Notes under the pieces: generated by a model
Database searches by the model: none
The model's input: only the letters and a program-made list of their open reading frames with translations
What the model was told of the DNA's origin: nothing
Made by a program: the position numbers and the translations under genes
NCBI RefSeq assembly: GCF_031755915.1
Contig: NC_083388.1
Location: 21,478,001-21,542,000, forward strand
Length of the DNA: 64,000 nt
Reading direction: 5' to 3'
DNA from: Ziziphus jujuba
Lineage: Eukaryota; Streptophyta; Magnoliopsida; Rosales; Rhamnaceae
In this document: piece by piece, positions 13,226 to 25,865 of the stretch
Layout: each line of letters begins with the position of its first letter
Position numbering within the stretch: the stretch's first letter is position 1

Positions 13226-15499
13226 CCTAGCCCATAAAAAAACCAAATTGGTACGACCATGGTCACGTCCGACAAGAATAAGAATATAAACACAATGTTC
13301 TCTTCGTTATCAAGCTTGGAATGTCAAATGCCTTTCAAGTGGGAAAGAGAATAAAAACCCAAAAAAGAGCTTTCTAGAGATTAAGATATCAGGGAAGGGA
13401 AAGAACTATTTGTTTGGTTTTTTAGTGCTCTGTTTTAGTCTTGATCAAAAAGATGTAAAAAATGATTAGTGTAAAATTTCCTTCAAGATTTGAGAAAATG
13501 ATATATAAATAAAATTTGCTAATTTGTGGGACCCTTAAAATGCTAGTTCCTACTACTTAATTATTATTTTGCCCCGAATTACCCCACTTGAAATATTTTT
13601 AAAAAGGTGTACAATATTATTACCAAAAAAAAGTAGGGGAAGAGATAATAAAATGATTATGAATGAAACGGTTATGGCCAAGTGTCATTCCTGATTAAAA
13701 TAATGACTATGCAATGGTGAAAAAAACAGTCTAATTCAAGTCAAAGAGAAGCTCATATGCAAGCGTTCTGCTTCTGACTCTATGTCATCAACATGATTCT
13801 TTTTTTGGGTTCCTTACCCAACTGAGCGAGTTGTTTTTTGGTAATTTACCCAACTGAGCGAGTTGCTTCAAAGGAATGAAAAGGGCTAAATGAAATCGTG
13901 CAAGCTTTGCTTTTAATTTAAAAGTGGAGGCCTAGATTTTGATAAAAATGAAAAAGAGAATTGAAAGAAAATAAAGGAAACAAAGCAAACCCTGCTAAAG
14001 AGTAGAGGACAAATCTATCACGGTCTTCAAAGGTTGTTTTTAATGAAAGTAAGAGACCACTTCTTAAAATAAATACTTAAATCAGAAACCAAAATTTATA
14101 TATTATATGCGGGGACAGAGAAAGTAAATTGTGCTTCTCCAAATCGAAAACAAATAAATGGGTTTTAGAATAAAGACAAAATTAAACTGGCCAATAGCTT
14201 TAACACGTTGTAAATTGGTTCCACTGCACACAATAACCCTTCAAAAATACTACATTTTATAACTAAATCTTTCCCTATTTCAACATCGGAGTCCCCTTTA
14301 CACATCGGAAAAGAATTTGAGGGGTCCTAATAAACCACCAAAGCAATATACAGCCAATTTCACCCAAAAATAAATAAATAAATAAATAAATAAAAATTAT
14401 CACCCATAAAGATAGCTAATACGCCAAAGGCATTGCGAAACTCAACTAATACACCAAAGGCATTGCGAAACTTCGCAATGGGTGCAACGAAAAGTCACAA
14501 GAGCCACCAAAATTTTTGCATTTGGTAATGAGTGAACATCAAGTTTCGTTTGTTTGTTTAAGCGTTATTGATCCTAACACATGTCAGCAATCAAATTAAA
14601 GATCCACAATTTGAAAATAAAATTGGAATTGTAACTTGAAATTCTCTTGCATGTCACAATGTCAATGAACTCATAATCTCAATTATATATCACTTGAGTT
14701 ATTGCTGGAATACTCCAGTAACAGATTTATATAATTTTGAACTAGATTAAATCATTGCTGGAACAGTCCTTTAGCATATATATATTTTTGTCCTTTCTAA
14801 TGATTTTGAATTAGATTGCCCAATCTTCAATATAGAATATAATATATATACATCTCCAATATAATATATATATATATATATATATCAACTGAAATATCTC
14901 TTGCAATAAAAAAATTGAATCGGGTTCTTCAACTTTTTATGACTTTGAATGGTCAAAAAAATTCATGTTTCCTTTTACCCCCCAAAAAAAAAAAAAAAAA
15001 ATTCATGTTTCCATATTGCCTAGCCTACTTGAGAAACTTCTGCCCTATTATCAAAAAAAAGGAAAAAAAATCTTAAGAACTTCTGCCCCAAATCCTAGAT
15101 GTCAATAATTCTCATCTAATAAGCCAAAATGCCCAATTACTTTACACATGAGAGAGAGACAGAGGAGAGAGAGAGAGAGAGAGAGAGAGTAAACGTGGTG
15201 GGGTGGGGGCTAAGGACAACCAAACATTACAAGGCTAGTTACTTTATAAACCAACCTCAAAAGAGTGAAGAAGTACTAAACAAAACTAAAGCACAAATAC
15301 CAACTTTAAAAAGACATCCAAGACCCCCCTAATGCCTAAAACCCCCCATATTATTTTTCCCCCTAATTCAAACTACATAATCTCTCCATTTTGTACATCC
15401 ATCACAAAATTATACCCCCACTTATATAACTTATACAAGCCGTATAAGCATCACTACACTCGGAAGGTCAATGTGGTCAATTTGCCCCAAATTTCTTGC
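13226..15499. other. Gene-free spacer with short duplications and a (GA)n run
   Basis: No supported gene. Two short direct duplications are visible: TACCCAACTGAGCGAGTTG near 13815 and 13847, and CCAAAGGCATTGCGAAACT near 14424 and 14454. A (GA)n microsatellite lies at about 15160-15189 and (TA)n at about 14862-14884. The part nearest 15500 should include the 3' UTR of the HIPP gene. Confidence 0.55.
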
Positions 15500-16479
15500 T
15501 TACATAATAGAGCACCCATTTGGATTCTCATCACTAAATAACTCAAAAGAATCAGACGGCGGTGATGAATACGATTCTACATAGTACGCTGATGGTTCCG
15601 TCTCAGATCCCGGACCGTGATGCGCGGATGCATACGAATACGAATAAGGCGATGGCGAGGTATAATACGATGTAGTATAGCTACTGGCGGGGTGCGTCGT
15701 ATTGTAACCCACCACGTATACTGGGGGTGCATGATAATGCTGCATAGGGTATTGATACTCATGCTGACGTGGAAGTGTGTGATTGGCTGACACTGGATTT
15801 TGACCAGGGCCTGAGCTAGAAGGACCATGAGCATGGGTTGGTGATCCAGTGCCCGGCGCCGCACCTTCAATATTCTGCTCAACCTCATTGCCATTGTTGT
15901 TCCCTTTTTGCCCCTTCTTTTTCTTCTTTTTACCTCCACTGCCACCACTACCTTGAGCACCGCCTCCACTGCCACTCTCCGTCCCACCTTCGATTTCAAC
16001 GACGGTCTTTTTCTCAACCACCGCTGACTGGCTACTGGCCGGTATAGTCACCGTCTTTACTTCGGATTTTGATTCCTTGACATGTCCTCCACCATTACTT
16101 TGCTTTCCCGGTTGACCACCTTCACTAGTGGCTTTGTTAACATTACCTCCATCACCGTTTTTCCCCGTACTACCACCTTCATTGTTCTTAGCAGAGTCAT
16201 GAACTTGAACAACATCAACTTTCCCAGTCTGTTTTTCTTTATCATCGCCATGATTGCATTCCTCGGAGCTTTCTATATCGCTCTGTTTCTCTTTGTTTTT
16301 CCCTTTGTTTTTCTTTTTCCCTTTTGACTCTGCTTTTTCAGGCCATCGCTCTGCATGTTTCCCTGATTTCACCAATTTCTTGATCAAAGTCTCTGCGTCT
16401 ACATCCCCTGTTACTGTAACTTTTTGTTGTTTCAAATCAATATTCGTTGTGTAAACCCCTGAGAGAAAAAAAATAATAA

Positions 16480-16518
<39 letters not shown>

Positions 16519-17005
16519 TTATTAGAAAAAAAAAAAGAAAAAAAAAGAAAGAAAGAAACTTTGAGTTTAGTATAACTAAAAAGCCATGAAATTTGAGCTT
16601 AGAGTTAAAACGAAAGAGAAACTAGACCCAGAAGACAAAGTCAAGGAAAAAAACATAATCATAGTGAAATTGATGTGAAAGTAACACAAATATTGAAGAT
16701 TAAGTTACGTACCGTCGATGTTCTGTAATACTTTTTTGACTTTCCTTTTGCAACCTTCACAGTGAATAGAGACTTTCAAAACCCATGTCTGGAGAAAAAT
16801 AGAAGAAGATATTACAAAGACGTGGGGATTGAAAAAATCGTTGAAAAAAAGCTAAACAAAAAGAAAAAAAAAAAACAAGAAGAAGAAGGATTTTTAATTG
16901 TACCTTGTATTTGAGAGGTTGGGAATTGATTTCTTCAACTTCTTTAGTTTGGGATTTAGCTTCTACTTTAGATTCTGTTTTGGTCTCAGGTGTTGCTGTT
17001 GCCAT
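15500..17005 (-). CDS. Heavy-metal-associated isoprenylated plant protein (HIPP)
   Basis: The gene has three exons, 17005-16904, 16788-16713 and 16458-15500, encoding 378 aa with GT-AG borders in phase. The ATG at 17005 opens MATATPETKTESKVEAK. Exon 2 carries the start of a single HMA metal-binding fold with the CxxC pair in VSIHCEGCKRKVKKVLQNID (Cys44, Cys47). Exon 3 finishes it (VTVTGDVDAETLIKKLVKSG). After about residue 100 comes a Lys-rich segment (KGKKKNKGKNKEKQ), a long Gly/Ser/Asn linker, a second basic patch (GGKKKKKKGQKG) and a Tyr/Pro/Ser-rich tail. The protein ends in CSIM, a farnesylation CaaX box. HIPPs bind soft metals and are membrane-tethered or nuclear; the metal and partner here are unknown. 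The last exon is intronless, as is usual in the family. Confidence 0.93.
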
Positions 17006-17107
17006 CGGAAAAAGAGGAAAGAGAAGGTTGTGTTAGAGTGAGTGGGGAAGGAGAGATCGCAATGAGTGTGCTAACTCTGCAAATTAATGCTTCAGACTGA
17101 AGCGAGG

Positions 17108-17115
17108 TTTTTATA
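17108..17115 (-). promoter_or_regulatory. Probable TATA box of the HIPP gene
   Basis: The minus strand reads TATAAAAA about 100 bp before the HIPP ATG, followed by CCTCGCTTCAG. The spacing suits a start site near 17080 and a 5' UTR of roughly 70-80 nt. This is inferred from position and consensus only. Confidence 0.55.
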
Positions 17116-17117
17116 AT

Positions 17118-17153
17118 GAGAGAGAAAAAGAGAGAGAGAGAGAGAGAGAGAAA
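17118..17153. repeat. (GA)n / (CT)n tract in the HIPP promoter
   Basis: A nearly pure GA run sits immediately upstream of the TATA-like box. GA/CT tracts in this position are common in plant core promoters and may bind BBR/BPC factors. It also contains two direct AGGGTCAAGT copies just beyond, near 17161 and 17171. Confidence 0.7.
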
Positions 17154-19589
17154 ATCAAATAGGGTCAAGTAGGGTCAAGTGGGTCTCAGAAACAATGTTA
17201 ATGCTTGGTGGGGTGGCAATTGTACCAGCAGTTTATAAAAATAAATTAACTAATATAAGTTCAAGCTATGCCTATCAATTTGGCATTTGATGCTTTCTGG
17301 TAGTTAAAGATTACGAGAATTTTGATTTTTCTTAATCGAGACTAATTAACTTTGTTGAATGAATTTAGAATAAATTACTGACAGTTTAAAAGCTTCAGCC
17401 ATGCTCATAATGTTTTTACAACATTAAATAACCATCTGTTATTATTCCTCGGCTGATTGGCTTCCAATCTTCAATTATCTGTGGAAAAATAATCACCCAA
17501 TATCTCACTGCTTTTGAACCCTTTTTTTTTTTTTTAAGTCTTTTTTTTAACACTGGACAGAAGGTTTTTGAATTTGTTAGACATATTTATTAGTTCTGAT
17601 TGAAGTGGAAGTAAATGAAGGAAAAATAAGTGGCTAATTATTTTTTGGGACATATATCAGGGTGAGGGCGGGAGGCATTTATTATTATTACTATTATTAT
17701 TTCTGGGCTTAATCAAATTTAAATTTTAAAATTATAAATGGTCATGGTCATGGTCATTATTATCTAGTCTACCCAAACGAAAAAAAATGTTTTGTTAATT
17801 AGTTTTGTGCACAAATCATGCTTTAACTTTAATGTGAATATTAGATTTGTGTATAAAGATTAAAATAAACAGAGGTAGCTTTATCTTTCCCCTTCTTTTG
17901 TCACTTCACTCCTTGGTGCGAGGAACCTTTTATATGCAAAACTAAAAATGGGTAAGATGTTAAAAAAAAAAAAAAAGAATGTATTTTATATTCTAATAGC
18001 ACCTTTTTTTTTTTTTTAAGGTAATATTTTTCCATTTCTTATTTGAATTTTTAGCACTCGTGGTGTGCGAAATTAATTGATAACCAAAAAACTTGTAAAA
18101 AGCATAAAAAAAGATATATTAAAGAAAAACAAAAAGCATTTGTTAAAGTAGTGTAAACTTAATTAGTTACAAAAAACCAAATAGCATAAAGGAGGTGAGT
18201 CAGGTGACTTTGGTGTGCGTGCTTTCTGAGAAAAAGATTAAAAAGACCAATTGGAGTCGATGAGTTTAGAGTTTAAATTATGATATGTATTAAATTATAT
18301 TTACTAATTAATAATTACCTCTATATATAACGGAGGATCTTATTTAATCAGAAATTAATAAACTTCACTTTTTTTAAGCTTAAATGTGGTTATGGTCAAT
18401 TATATTTGGAAGAGATTTAGAATAGTATTATCTTTTTAACTGCCACCTGATCAAGAAACTTCTAAAAATAGTGTGAACTTCTCCTTTCTTTATGATTTTA
18501 CTAAAAATCTCTTGTCACTTCATTTGTGTGTGTCATAATATTAAGAAAACGCCTTTTGTGCAGCTAGATTTGAGTTGTATAGGACTAGAGTGACTGTAAA
18601 GAAGAGATTTATCAAATGCATTAAATTAGCCTATGGGTTGGCCTAAAGAAAAGGTATTAATAATATATATAACTTTTTGTATATTGGTTGCTTCTCATGG
18701 TCCATATATATGGAGGTTTAGAAGTACCTTTCCCCTCAAAGGAATTTGAGAATAAAGTCAGCCTTAATTAACAAACTGCTAAGTTGGTGGCACTATTTAC
18801 TTTTTCCAATCAAAACAATCTGCCCCTTTGCAAAGCTAAAAAGTTCTTTGTATATAAGTAGCGTTAAAAATTCTCCAGCGAGACAATATTTGATTTTATT
18901 AAATAAATAATAAAGCTCATACAGAAAATGAAAAGGGTTGTCACATCCGTTTAAGTCTTTAAAATTGAATGAAATTTTTTTTTTTAATTATAATGGTTAA
19001 TGTATTTAAAGGATAAAAGTTTTATTACATAGGCATGAAAAATAACTTTTTTAATGATTATAATATTTTTTATAAACTAAGAAACTAATATAATTTAAGT
19101 GTGAAAGGGATAATATCGAATCAATCTCTTACAAATATTTTTTATTAGAATAAATTAGAAATCCTCATAAAAGATAAATTTTAAATAGTCAATATTGTAA
19201 TAAAATTCAAACCAAAATTCAAAAAATTGATATCAATGAAAATATAGAATATTTAAAATATTAAAATAAATTAAAATTTTCATGAAAGATAAATTTTAAA
19301 TAGCCAATATTGTGATAAAGTTCAAAACTTCAAATCAAATTTTAACTTACCAATTTTATATGTGATAGATATAATAGAGTCTGCAAAAAATGTATACAAC
19401 GAGCCCATTGATGGTGCTTCAAAAAATTTAATCCAGTAAATGGTGGGGCGAAGCTCCTCTTAACGATGACTATAAATTGAAGTTCACTGTTTGAATAAAG
19501 TGAATCGCAAATGTAGTTCTTTCAGTTTCATATCCCAATTTTTATCAACTTTGCAATTATTCTCATGTAAGCGTATTATTAAAATTAAT
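17154..19589. other. AT-rich spacer with a ~120 bp duplication near its right end
   Basis: No supported gene. At about 19150-19215 and 19272-19330 the text around GATAAATTTTAAATAG, CAATATTGT and ATAAA(A/G)TTCAAA is repeated in direct orientation. (ATT)n-like text lies at 17679-17701. Confidence 0.55.
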
Positions 19590-19911
19590 TTTCTGAGAAA
19601 TGTTCTTTGCTCGCATCACCAATTAATCTATTAAAAGCCAATTTAATTATGTTTTTTTTCTTTTCATTAGCATTAATTTATATTCGATATAGTTTCAGTC
19701 ATTGAACAATTACATAATTATTCATTATACAGGAATAATATCCTATCCGATCTTACCAACAGAACTATAAATCCAAGAGCGTTACACATCACATCTACAA
19801 ACTCTTTTGTTTTTTTTTTTTTTTTTTCGGCTGAACACTCTACAAAACTCAAAATAGCAATATCAAGTTATAATATATTTGGACAACTAAAAATAAAATA
19901 ATAAATAGAGC

Positions 19912-22900
19912 TCAGAAGTTCTCTTTATGGAAATCAAACTTGCAATTGAAAGTAGTTTCTCTCGAAAAATGATTGGTCCACATTTTTAGCTCCCGTATTA
20001 ATGTCGGTCGACCGCAATAAAAAACTCCTGCAGTAAAACCAAAAATCATAACCAACCCAATTCATTTCAAAATAGAAATGAAAAAAAAAAAAAAACAAAA
20101 AAACACAAAAAAAACAAAAAAAACAAAAACAAAAAACAAAAAACAATAAACAATAAACAGAAAAAAAAAAAGAAAAACGGAAATTTCAAGTTACTAGCTA
20201 GCAACCGTCACTTACCAACTCGTTGGTCCGTGTGCTTGGCTGCTACTTGCTTGAAAACGTTGTGCCATTTTGGTCTAGCAAAATGTGTTTTAACTCTCGT
20301 CCCTGAAACTATATCAACACCATTTTTAGCATGATTAAGATCTTGAAGCATGGTGATCAAAGCGGATCTAGCATCTCCTTCTTCATATACACTTGTGCAA
20401 TGGTTATGAAGCTCAATTACTCCATTTTCATCATTCTCAACCACCTCATTCATGACACTGCTAAACCACTCTAGAGAGGCTTGCTCTTTTGTCACCCAAT
20501 AGAAGTAAACTCGTTGTGTGGCAAAAATTCTTCTCTTGTTGTTTTCAACACCATTGTTGTTTACCAGCCCACTTTCTATGTCCTTATGTTCCCGTTTGAT
20601 GTTGTTAAGCACATCTTTCACAATGCTTATCAAAGGAGTGACACCAATTCCAAGCCCAATAAGTAGGAGAACTTCATATTCTTTGTAGTCTTGTGCTGGT
20701 GCACCATACGGACCATCAACTGAGAGTCTCACTGTTTCTCGTGGAATGGCCGGAACCTTGGAGAAAAGGTTTCTGAGCTGCTTTGTCCAGTCACCCGCAG
20801 CTTGGACATGGATGCTCAAGTAATCATCTCCAGGAGCAGAAGTAATTGAAAATGGATGCCTGAGCCAATATTAACACTAATTATATATATATATATATAT
20901 ATATGAGCATGTATGTATGTATATACGTACACTCTTGCTATGGTGGACGGTATATCTTAGCACCTACATCCTATTACCGCCAACAGTACCACCTATAGAG
21001 GAGATAGACGATCCTATTTGTGGTAATTAATAAGTTATTGTAGGTGCCTAGCTTCACATAAAAATTTCATATATGCATAACAAGAGTTAGGTAGAGCAAA
21101 TTAGAAAAGAGTTAATAGAGACTTATCGAAGTTTTAATTAATTACGTACCATTCAAATGGAGATATATCCGAGCACTTGACGTATATATATTGACCGCTG
21201 CTGTATTCAAATCCTTTTGGCTTCGACATACGGAGTGCTACAACATTTGGATGATACAATTTGGGCTGGAATTGAAGGTGATTATAAAATGAATTTTTAT
21301 AGCTTCTCGGAGAAACTTATAATAAATTAATAAATCAATTATAGAAAGAAAAAATAGACTAATTAACTGCATTATAATTTTACCTCCAAAAGCTTTACTT
21401 TTTCGTTGGCATCCCTAAATGCACGAATTAAACGTTCAAATGCATATAAAATAATTGGGACCGCCAGATACATCCATGTCTGTTGCAAGTTAATATTAAC
21501 AAAAGCAAATAATTAATGAAATTTAGAAATTAATCACAATATATGAAGAAAATTATAAATTAAAATTTATCTCTTGGCTAGTTAATTAATTAGCTGCAGT
21601 GAAGTTAATTTTTATCAATTACTTACAGTCTTTTTGTACCACTTCTTGGAGAGGTAGAGAAAGTATCCATGAACAATGAGCAAAGCATAGACGATGACAA
21701 AGAGGTGGTGGGAGTACCAAAAGGCATTGAAACCAGTGAGTTTCTTGAGAATTTTTGGGAGTTTTAGCTGATTTCGCCTAAACCAAGGTTGAGCCAATGT
21801 AAAAGATATAGTCATCAGTACCACCATCACCAACCCGGTCAATCCCTCCGTTCCCTTCAAGAACCACCAGTAGTTTTCCGGTCGGTCATCCCCGAAGAAG
21901 GGTTTCAGTGGTTCGTACTCATCGTCGGTGGCGTGTAGCAGCCTCGGAAAATCACATGCTAGATGTGCAATGGCATGCACACCAACTCCTAGTGCTATGC
22001 CCAAAGCTACCACCTATATATGTACAAAATATCCCTACTTATTAACATTATGTCACACTTCAACTGCCAAATAAATCTAACCCAAATAATATAATCAACT
22101 GCCAAATAAATTTAACCCAAATAATATAATACCTGGTGGAAAATAATGTTGTCATTAAAAGGAACCACTTTGCCCAACAAGGTCTTGCTTCTGAGCCAAG
22201 TAATGGTATTCCTGCAGACTGGGAGAAGAATTAGGGCCATGTTGAATTTGAGAATCTCTGCTGCACCCTTAGCCGCGGACACACAATAGCCCATTACTTG
22301 AAACACGGCCCGATTCTTATACTGGATAAATTTCCAAGTAAAGAGGCCCGCACAGATGGATAGCCAAAGCCCAATCACCCAAATCCTCCTCCAATGTTCC
22401 TCTATGAAGAATGTGAGCCTCTTTGAGTATAGTTTTATTGGGTTAGGCTCTTTGGTTGGGGCTTGCTTAGTACGAGTATCAGTGACTTGGTTGGTTAATT
22501 GGGTTGGGTCTTCGAGAAGTAGCATTTCCAAGTGTTGCCACTACAAACATTCAACAAACATGCTTCAGGCTTGCGTTGGGCTTATATTGGGCCAACCGAT
22601 AAGAAATTGGCCCAAAAGGGCTGGTCTCATTTTGGTAAACGTAAAATAAAAAATAAAGGGTCAATTGCAATGCGGTACCTCTAATTTGAAACTTTGCAAT
22701 TTCAATTGGTTACACGTCCCCCCCAAAAAAAAAAAAGCTTCAATTGGTTGGATTTTGATTTTTTTTTTTTCTTTCTATCCCACTTTATCAATAATTTGGC
22801 CAAATATATAGCAATTTATAGATCCTCCAGTTTTATAAATTTGAGTTTACTACCCTTTAATTTAGACCTTGAATGTATATATATCATTGGACTAAAATGC

Positions 22901-24347
22901 AACCAATTGAAATATGAGAGCTTTAATTGTAATGTTTTAAATTTGAATGTCTAAAGTACAATTTTTAATTGCCATTAACCCCGAAAACAAATAAGAGGGA
23001 AGAGAAAGAAAATGTAAAACCTCAATATATCCAGTGTTTTTTGGATCCAGAGATTCCATGATTAGTGCTGCACATTCTTCAGCATGTTCTTGAATCGTTG
23101 TCAGCTTATTAGCACAAGCACTTAATCTTATAATCTGCATTTTAAGTAAATAATGAATTAATATTAGATTTTTAAGATTTTCCATATTCAAATTTTATTA
23201 TTATTGTTATTATTTTTTTAAAAATCGATTTCCAATAATCTCACCTCTTTCACTTCTTCTTCTGAGAGCCGGCCATCTGCATTTTTGTCTACCCTGCATT
23301 TGTTGAGACATTGAGTAGATGTATATTTTAATATAAAATAATATATATATTTTGACAGGTAACATTGAAATTGAGTATATATTACTTTATTGTTAGATCA
23401 ATTTATCCTTAGCTCATCAATTCAATTAATCAACAATTAACTATAAACCTTGTGACTTAACAAACTTAAAGATGTTTTATGTTACATTGGGATTACAGCT
23501 TAGTCATAACTAAGGACAGATTTATTTTTATTTTTTTTAAGCCAAGAAATCCTACCCTCCCGATTTTTTATTTTTTTTTCAAACAAAAATTTCAACATGT
23601 TGAGTCACGTCTAAATTGTATGTAAAAATAATAATAATAATTAAAATAATAAATTTACAGAAGAGTCATCCAAACAATTTTTAGTCGTAGGCACCAAATA
23701 AAATTTAGTTGTTTATTTTTATTTATTTATTTATTTTTGTGGGCAATACTGCATCAAATAAAGTTTAAGTTTTTATCATTTTTACCACCACACCAACATT
23801 TTCGTTTTTGTTCTGTTCTCTCACGACAAAGTTCTGGCTTTCAATATGTAATCGACTACGAATCAAGAAAAAATATCTCACATGTCAAAGAAAGTTTTGA
23901 GCCTTGCATCGAAGCTCTGATCTGTAATTTGTTCCCAAAATTCGTGCAACTCATCCTTTGTTATGGAACCTGAAGTAATTCCTCTCCTACGAGCCAACGC
24001 ATCGAACAACTCGTTCGCAAACTCACTCGACTCCTTCATCCCTGATCATCATCCGCATGTACACCAAAAATTAATCCTTCACTTAATTTTCATGTAAAAT
24101 ATTAGCACCAAAGCAAAGTACTTTAATTATATATACATCATTCAGCTTGTCACCAATTGTTTCATATAAATTACTACGTACCAATACATTGGCAAAATTT
24201 TGACTTGGCTAGTGTGCCATCCACGGCCAGTTCATGGAAACGCTTTTCGATCTCGGTCCAACCATCATTTCCCACGTTTTTGGTCATGAACTTTAAGCCT
24301 TTCAGGGCTCGAGCCGCTGTGCCAGAGTCGTTGGTCCGGTCAACCAT
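19912..24347 (-). CDS. RBOHB-type NADPH oxidase, N-terminally truncated paralog
   Basis: Ten exons join in frame: 24347-24182, 24041-23882, 23293-23245, 23134-23021, 22540-22133, 22013-21627, 21479-21384, 21265-21150, 20859-20216 and 20027-19912, giving 751 aa from the first usable ATG. The plasma-membrane enzyme passes electrons from NADPH through FAD and two hemes to make superoxide. Visible are the EF-hand loop [12 protein letters not shown], the membrane/heme region ([16 protein letters not shown]), the FAD motif [14 protein letters not shown] motifs [11 protein letters not shown] and THFARP, and C-terminal KFDFHKENF. Upstream of the ATG the frame is blocked by TAA near 24392, so about 120 residues present in the neighbour at 29811-34329 are missing. 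The penultimate exon replaces three exons of that paralog and lacks about 15 residues ([21 protein letters not shown] region). It is either an N-terminally shortened oxidase or a young pseudogene. An unseen upstream exon could restore a start. Confidence 0.82.
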
Positions 24348-24460
24348 CTTCTGAAGTTTCTTGGAATTATTGGATGATATCGTTTCTTCTTATCTCCTGT
24401 TAGGCCCAGCAACCCTGAGAATGCAAACGTTTCCTTCTGTAATTTTCTACGTATACTAAC
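24348..24460 (-). pseudogene. Decayed 5' coding remnant of the left RBOH gene
   Basis: The minus strand reads DSVSIRRKLQKETFAFSG, which aligns with the region around [11 protein letters not shown] of the intact paralog. A gap and a change of frame follow, then a TAA in the downstream frame, and then SSNNSKKLQK leading into the first usable ATG. The exon that encodes the N-terminal regulatory segment in the neighbour therefore survives here only as a frameshifted stub. Confidence 0.65.
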
Positions 24461-24521
24461 ACTATCCTTGCCCAGTTCTCTTGTAGTTCAGAAGCTATAG
24501 CAAACAGTGACATATATGTTT

Positions 24522-24557
<36 letters not shown>

Positions 24558-24559
24558 GG

Positions 24560-24835
24560 ACAGCTTTGCTACTTTTGTGAACAGGGTTGCCCAGATTTTA
24601 GTGCGTGTGTTTGAGTCCTATCACCAGTAGGACCATCATATTTGGTCATTGCTGGCAAGTGGGTAAGTGGTACTAGAATGCAAAGGCCTGCCGAGAAGTG
24701 CACGACCGGCCTTGCTGTAGAATAGTTTTGTATATACGCAAAATACTGATAAGAAAAAAGGGAAATAATTGTCAGAAGACTTGGAGATATGTATATACTA
24801 TTAAACAAATAAATCTAATTATTATGTTATACTAA
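24560..24835 (+). mobile_element. Insert of unknown type (candidate SINE) in the left RBOH 5' region
   Basis: This block has no counterpart in the duplicate unit, where the same interval is N-terminal coding sequence and 5' UTR. It contains GTTTGAGTCCTA, resembling a Pol III B box (GGTTCGANTCC), about 45 bp from the left edge and next to a (TA)n run at about 24525-24553. The A box is poor and no target duplication was identified, so the SINE label is tentative. Confidence 0.3.
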
Positions 24836-24840
24836 CCTGC

Positions 24841-25095
24841 AGAATTCTAACATAAGCAAACGAGATATGGTCTTTTGGTGTTGTCGCAAATCAAGGTTGA
24901 GAAAGTTGGGAGTTAAAATCTAAAGAAATGGGAAAGAGTTTACATGGAATTTGGTGGGAGGAAGATGGAGATAATTAAAGAAAGATCTGGGTAGCTAGCT
25001 TGTTGTCTCTTTGGTTGAAGACTAGTATAAGACTAGTATATAAGCCTTTGAAGTTCTTGGTAGTAATCTTCAAACATTCATATATAGTAGCATCA
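24841..25095 (-). promoter_or_regulatory. Promoter region of left RBOH, shared with the right copy
   Basis: The segment is collinear with 34718-35040 upstream of the right RBOH, with common blocks GAGAATTCTAA-like, AATCAAGGTTGAGAAAGTTG and TGGAATTTGGT. On the minus strand CTATATATGAATGTTTGAA lies near 25070-25088, matching CTATATATATGTTTGAA near 35010-35027, so this is a candidate TATA region. Confidence 0.45.
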
Positions 25096-25831
25096 AGCTG
25101 TATATGCGTCAAAAGGAATATGTGTGAAAGGGTAAAGGGAAAAATTTAAACCAATTGAAACCCTACTTAATTATTGTTCTAACATTTTAAATGTTAGTTA
25201 GGTTTGGTGCCAGGCTAGCTTCAAGAACTGTCATAATTATAAATAATAATTAAGACAAAGTCTGTGAACATGGAAACATTTTATCCTTTTTTTGTCAACA
25301 AAAAGGAAACGAAGGAAAGGATAAGAATATAAAGAGATTTATCTTTTAGGAAAGACTTGAAGAAATTAATTGGTCTTTTAAAATGATTGATAATGTCTGT
25401 ACACTACTAAAAATCTTACCTTTAAAAAAAAAAAATTTTTTTTTTTTTTTGTTCCACTTTATCCCTCTAGAGGAATTTGATAATAATATTTATTCTTTCA
25501 TTGATGTATTAGTTTATCTAAAGATTACATTTAAATTAACTAATTGAGCTCGTGAATCATGATTTTTCAAGTCCACTCAACTCCAACTTAAAAGTCTGCC
25601 CCATTAGTAAATTATCTGTATGTTGAAAATTTGTTTAATCACGTACTTTAAAGACTTAAATTACAAAATAAATTCACATACATTGTTTTAATATTTTAAT
25701 GATAAATGTTAATTATAATTCAATTTTAACAAGTCATTATTTTCATGAATTATAATTAGTTTACATATCCAGCCCACCAAAATATACAATATATAATTAG
25801 TTTTCATATCTTTGCCATTAGCGTGGCGAAT

Positions 25832-25865
<34 letters not shown>

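Noticed and set aside
19934..20146. Phe-rich 70-codon frame, minus strand
   Set aside because: It is the last RBOH exon read out of frame plus a poly-A/CAAAA intron; the true last exon is 19912-20027 in another frame.
22356..22649. 97-codon plus-strand frame opposite an RBOH exon
   Set aside because: Antisense shadow of the exon at 22133-22540; same for the frames at 32106-32505 and 31882-32259.
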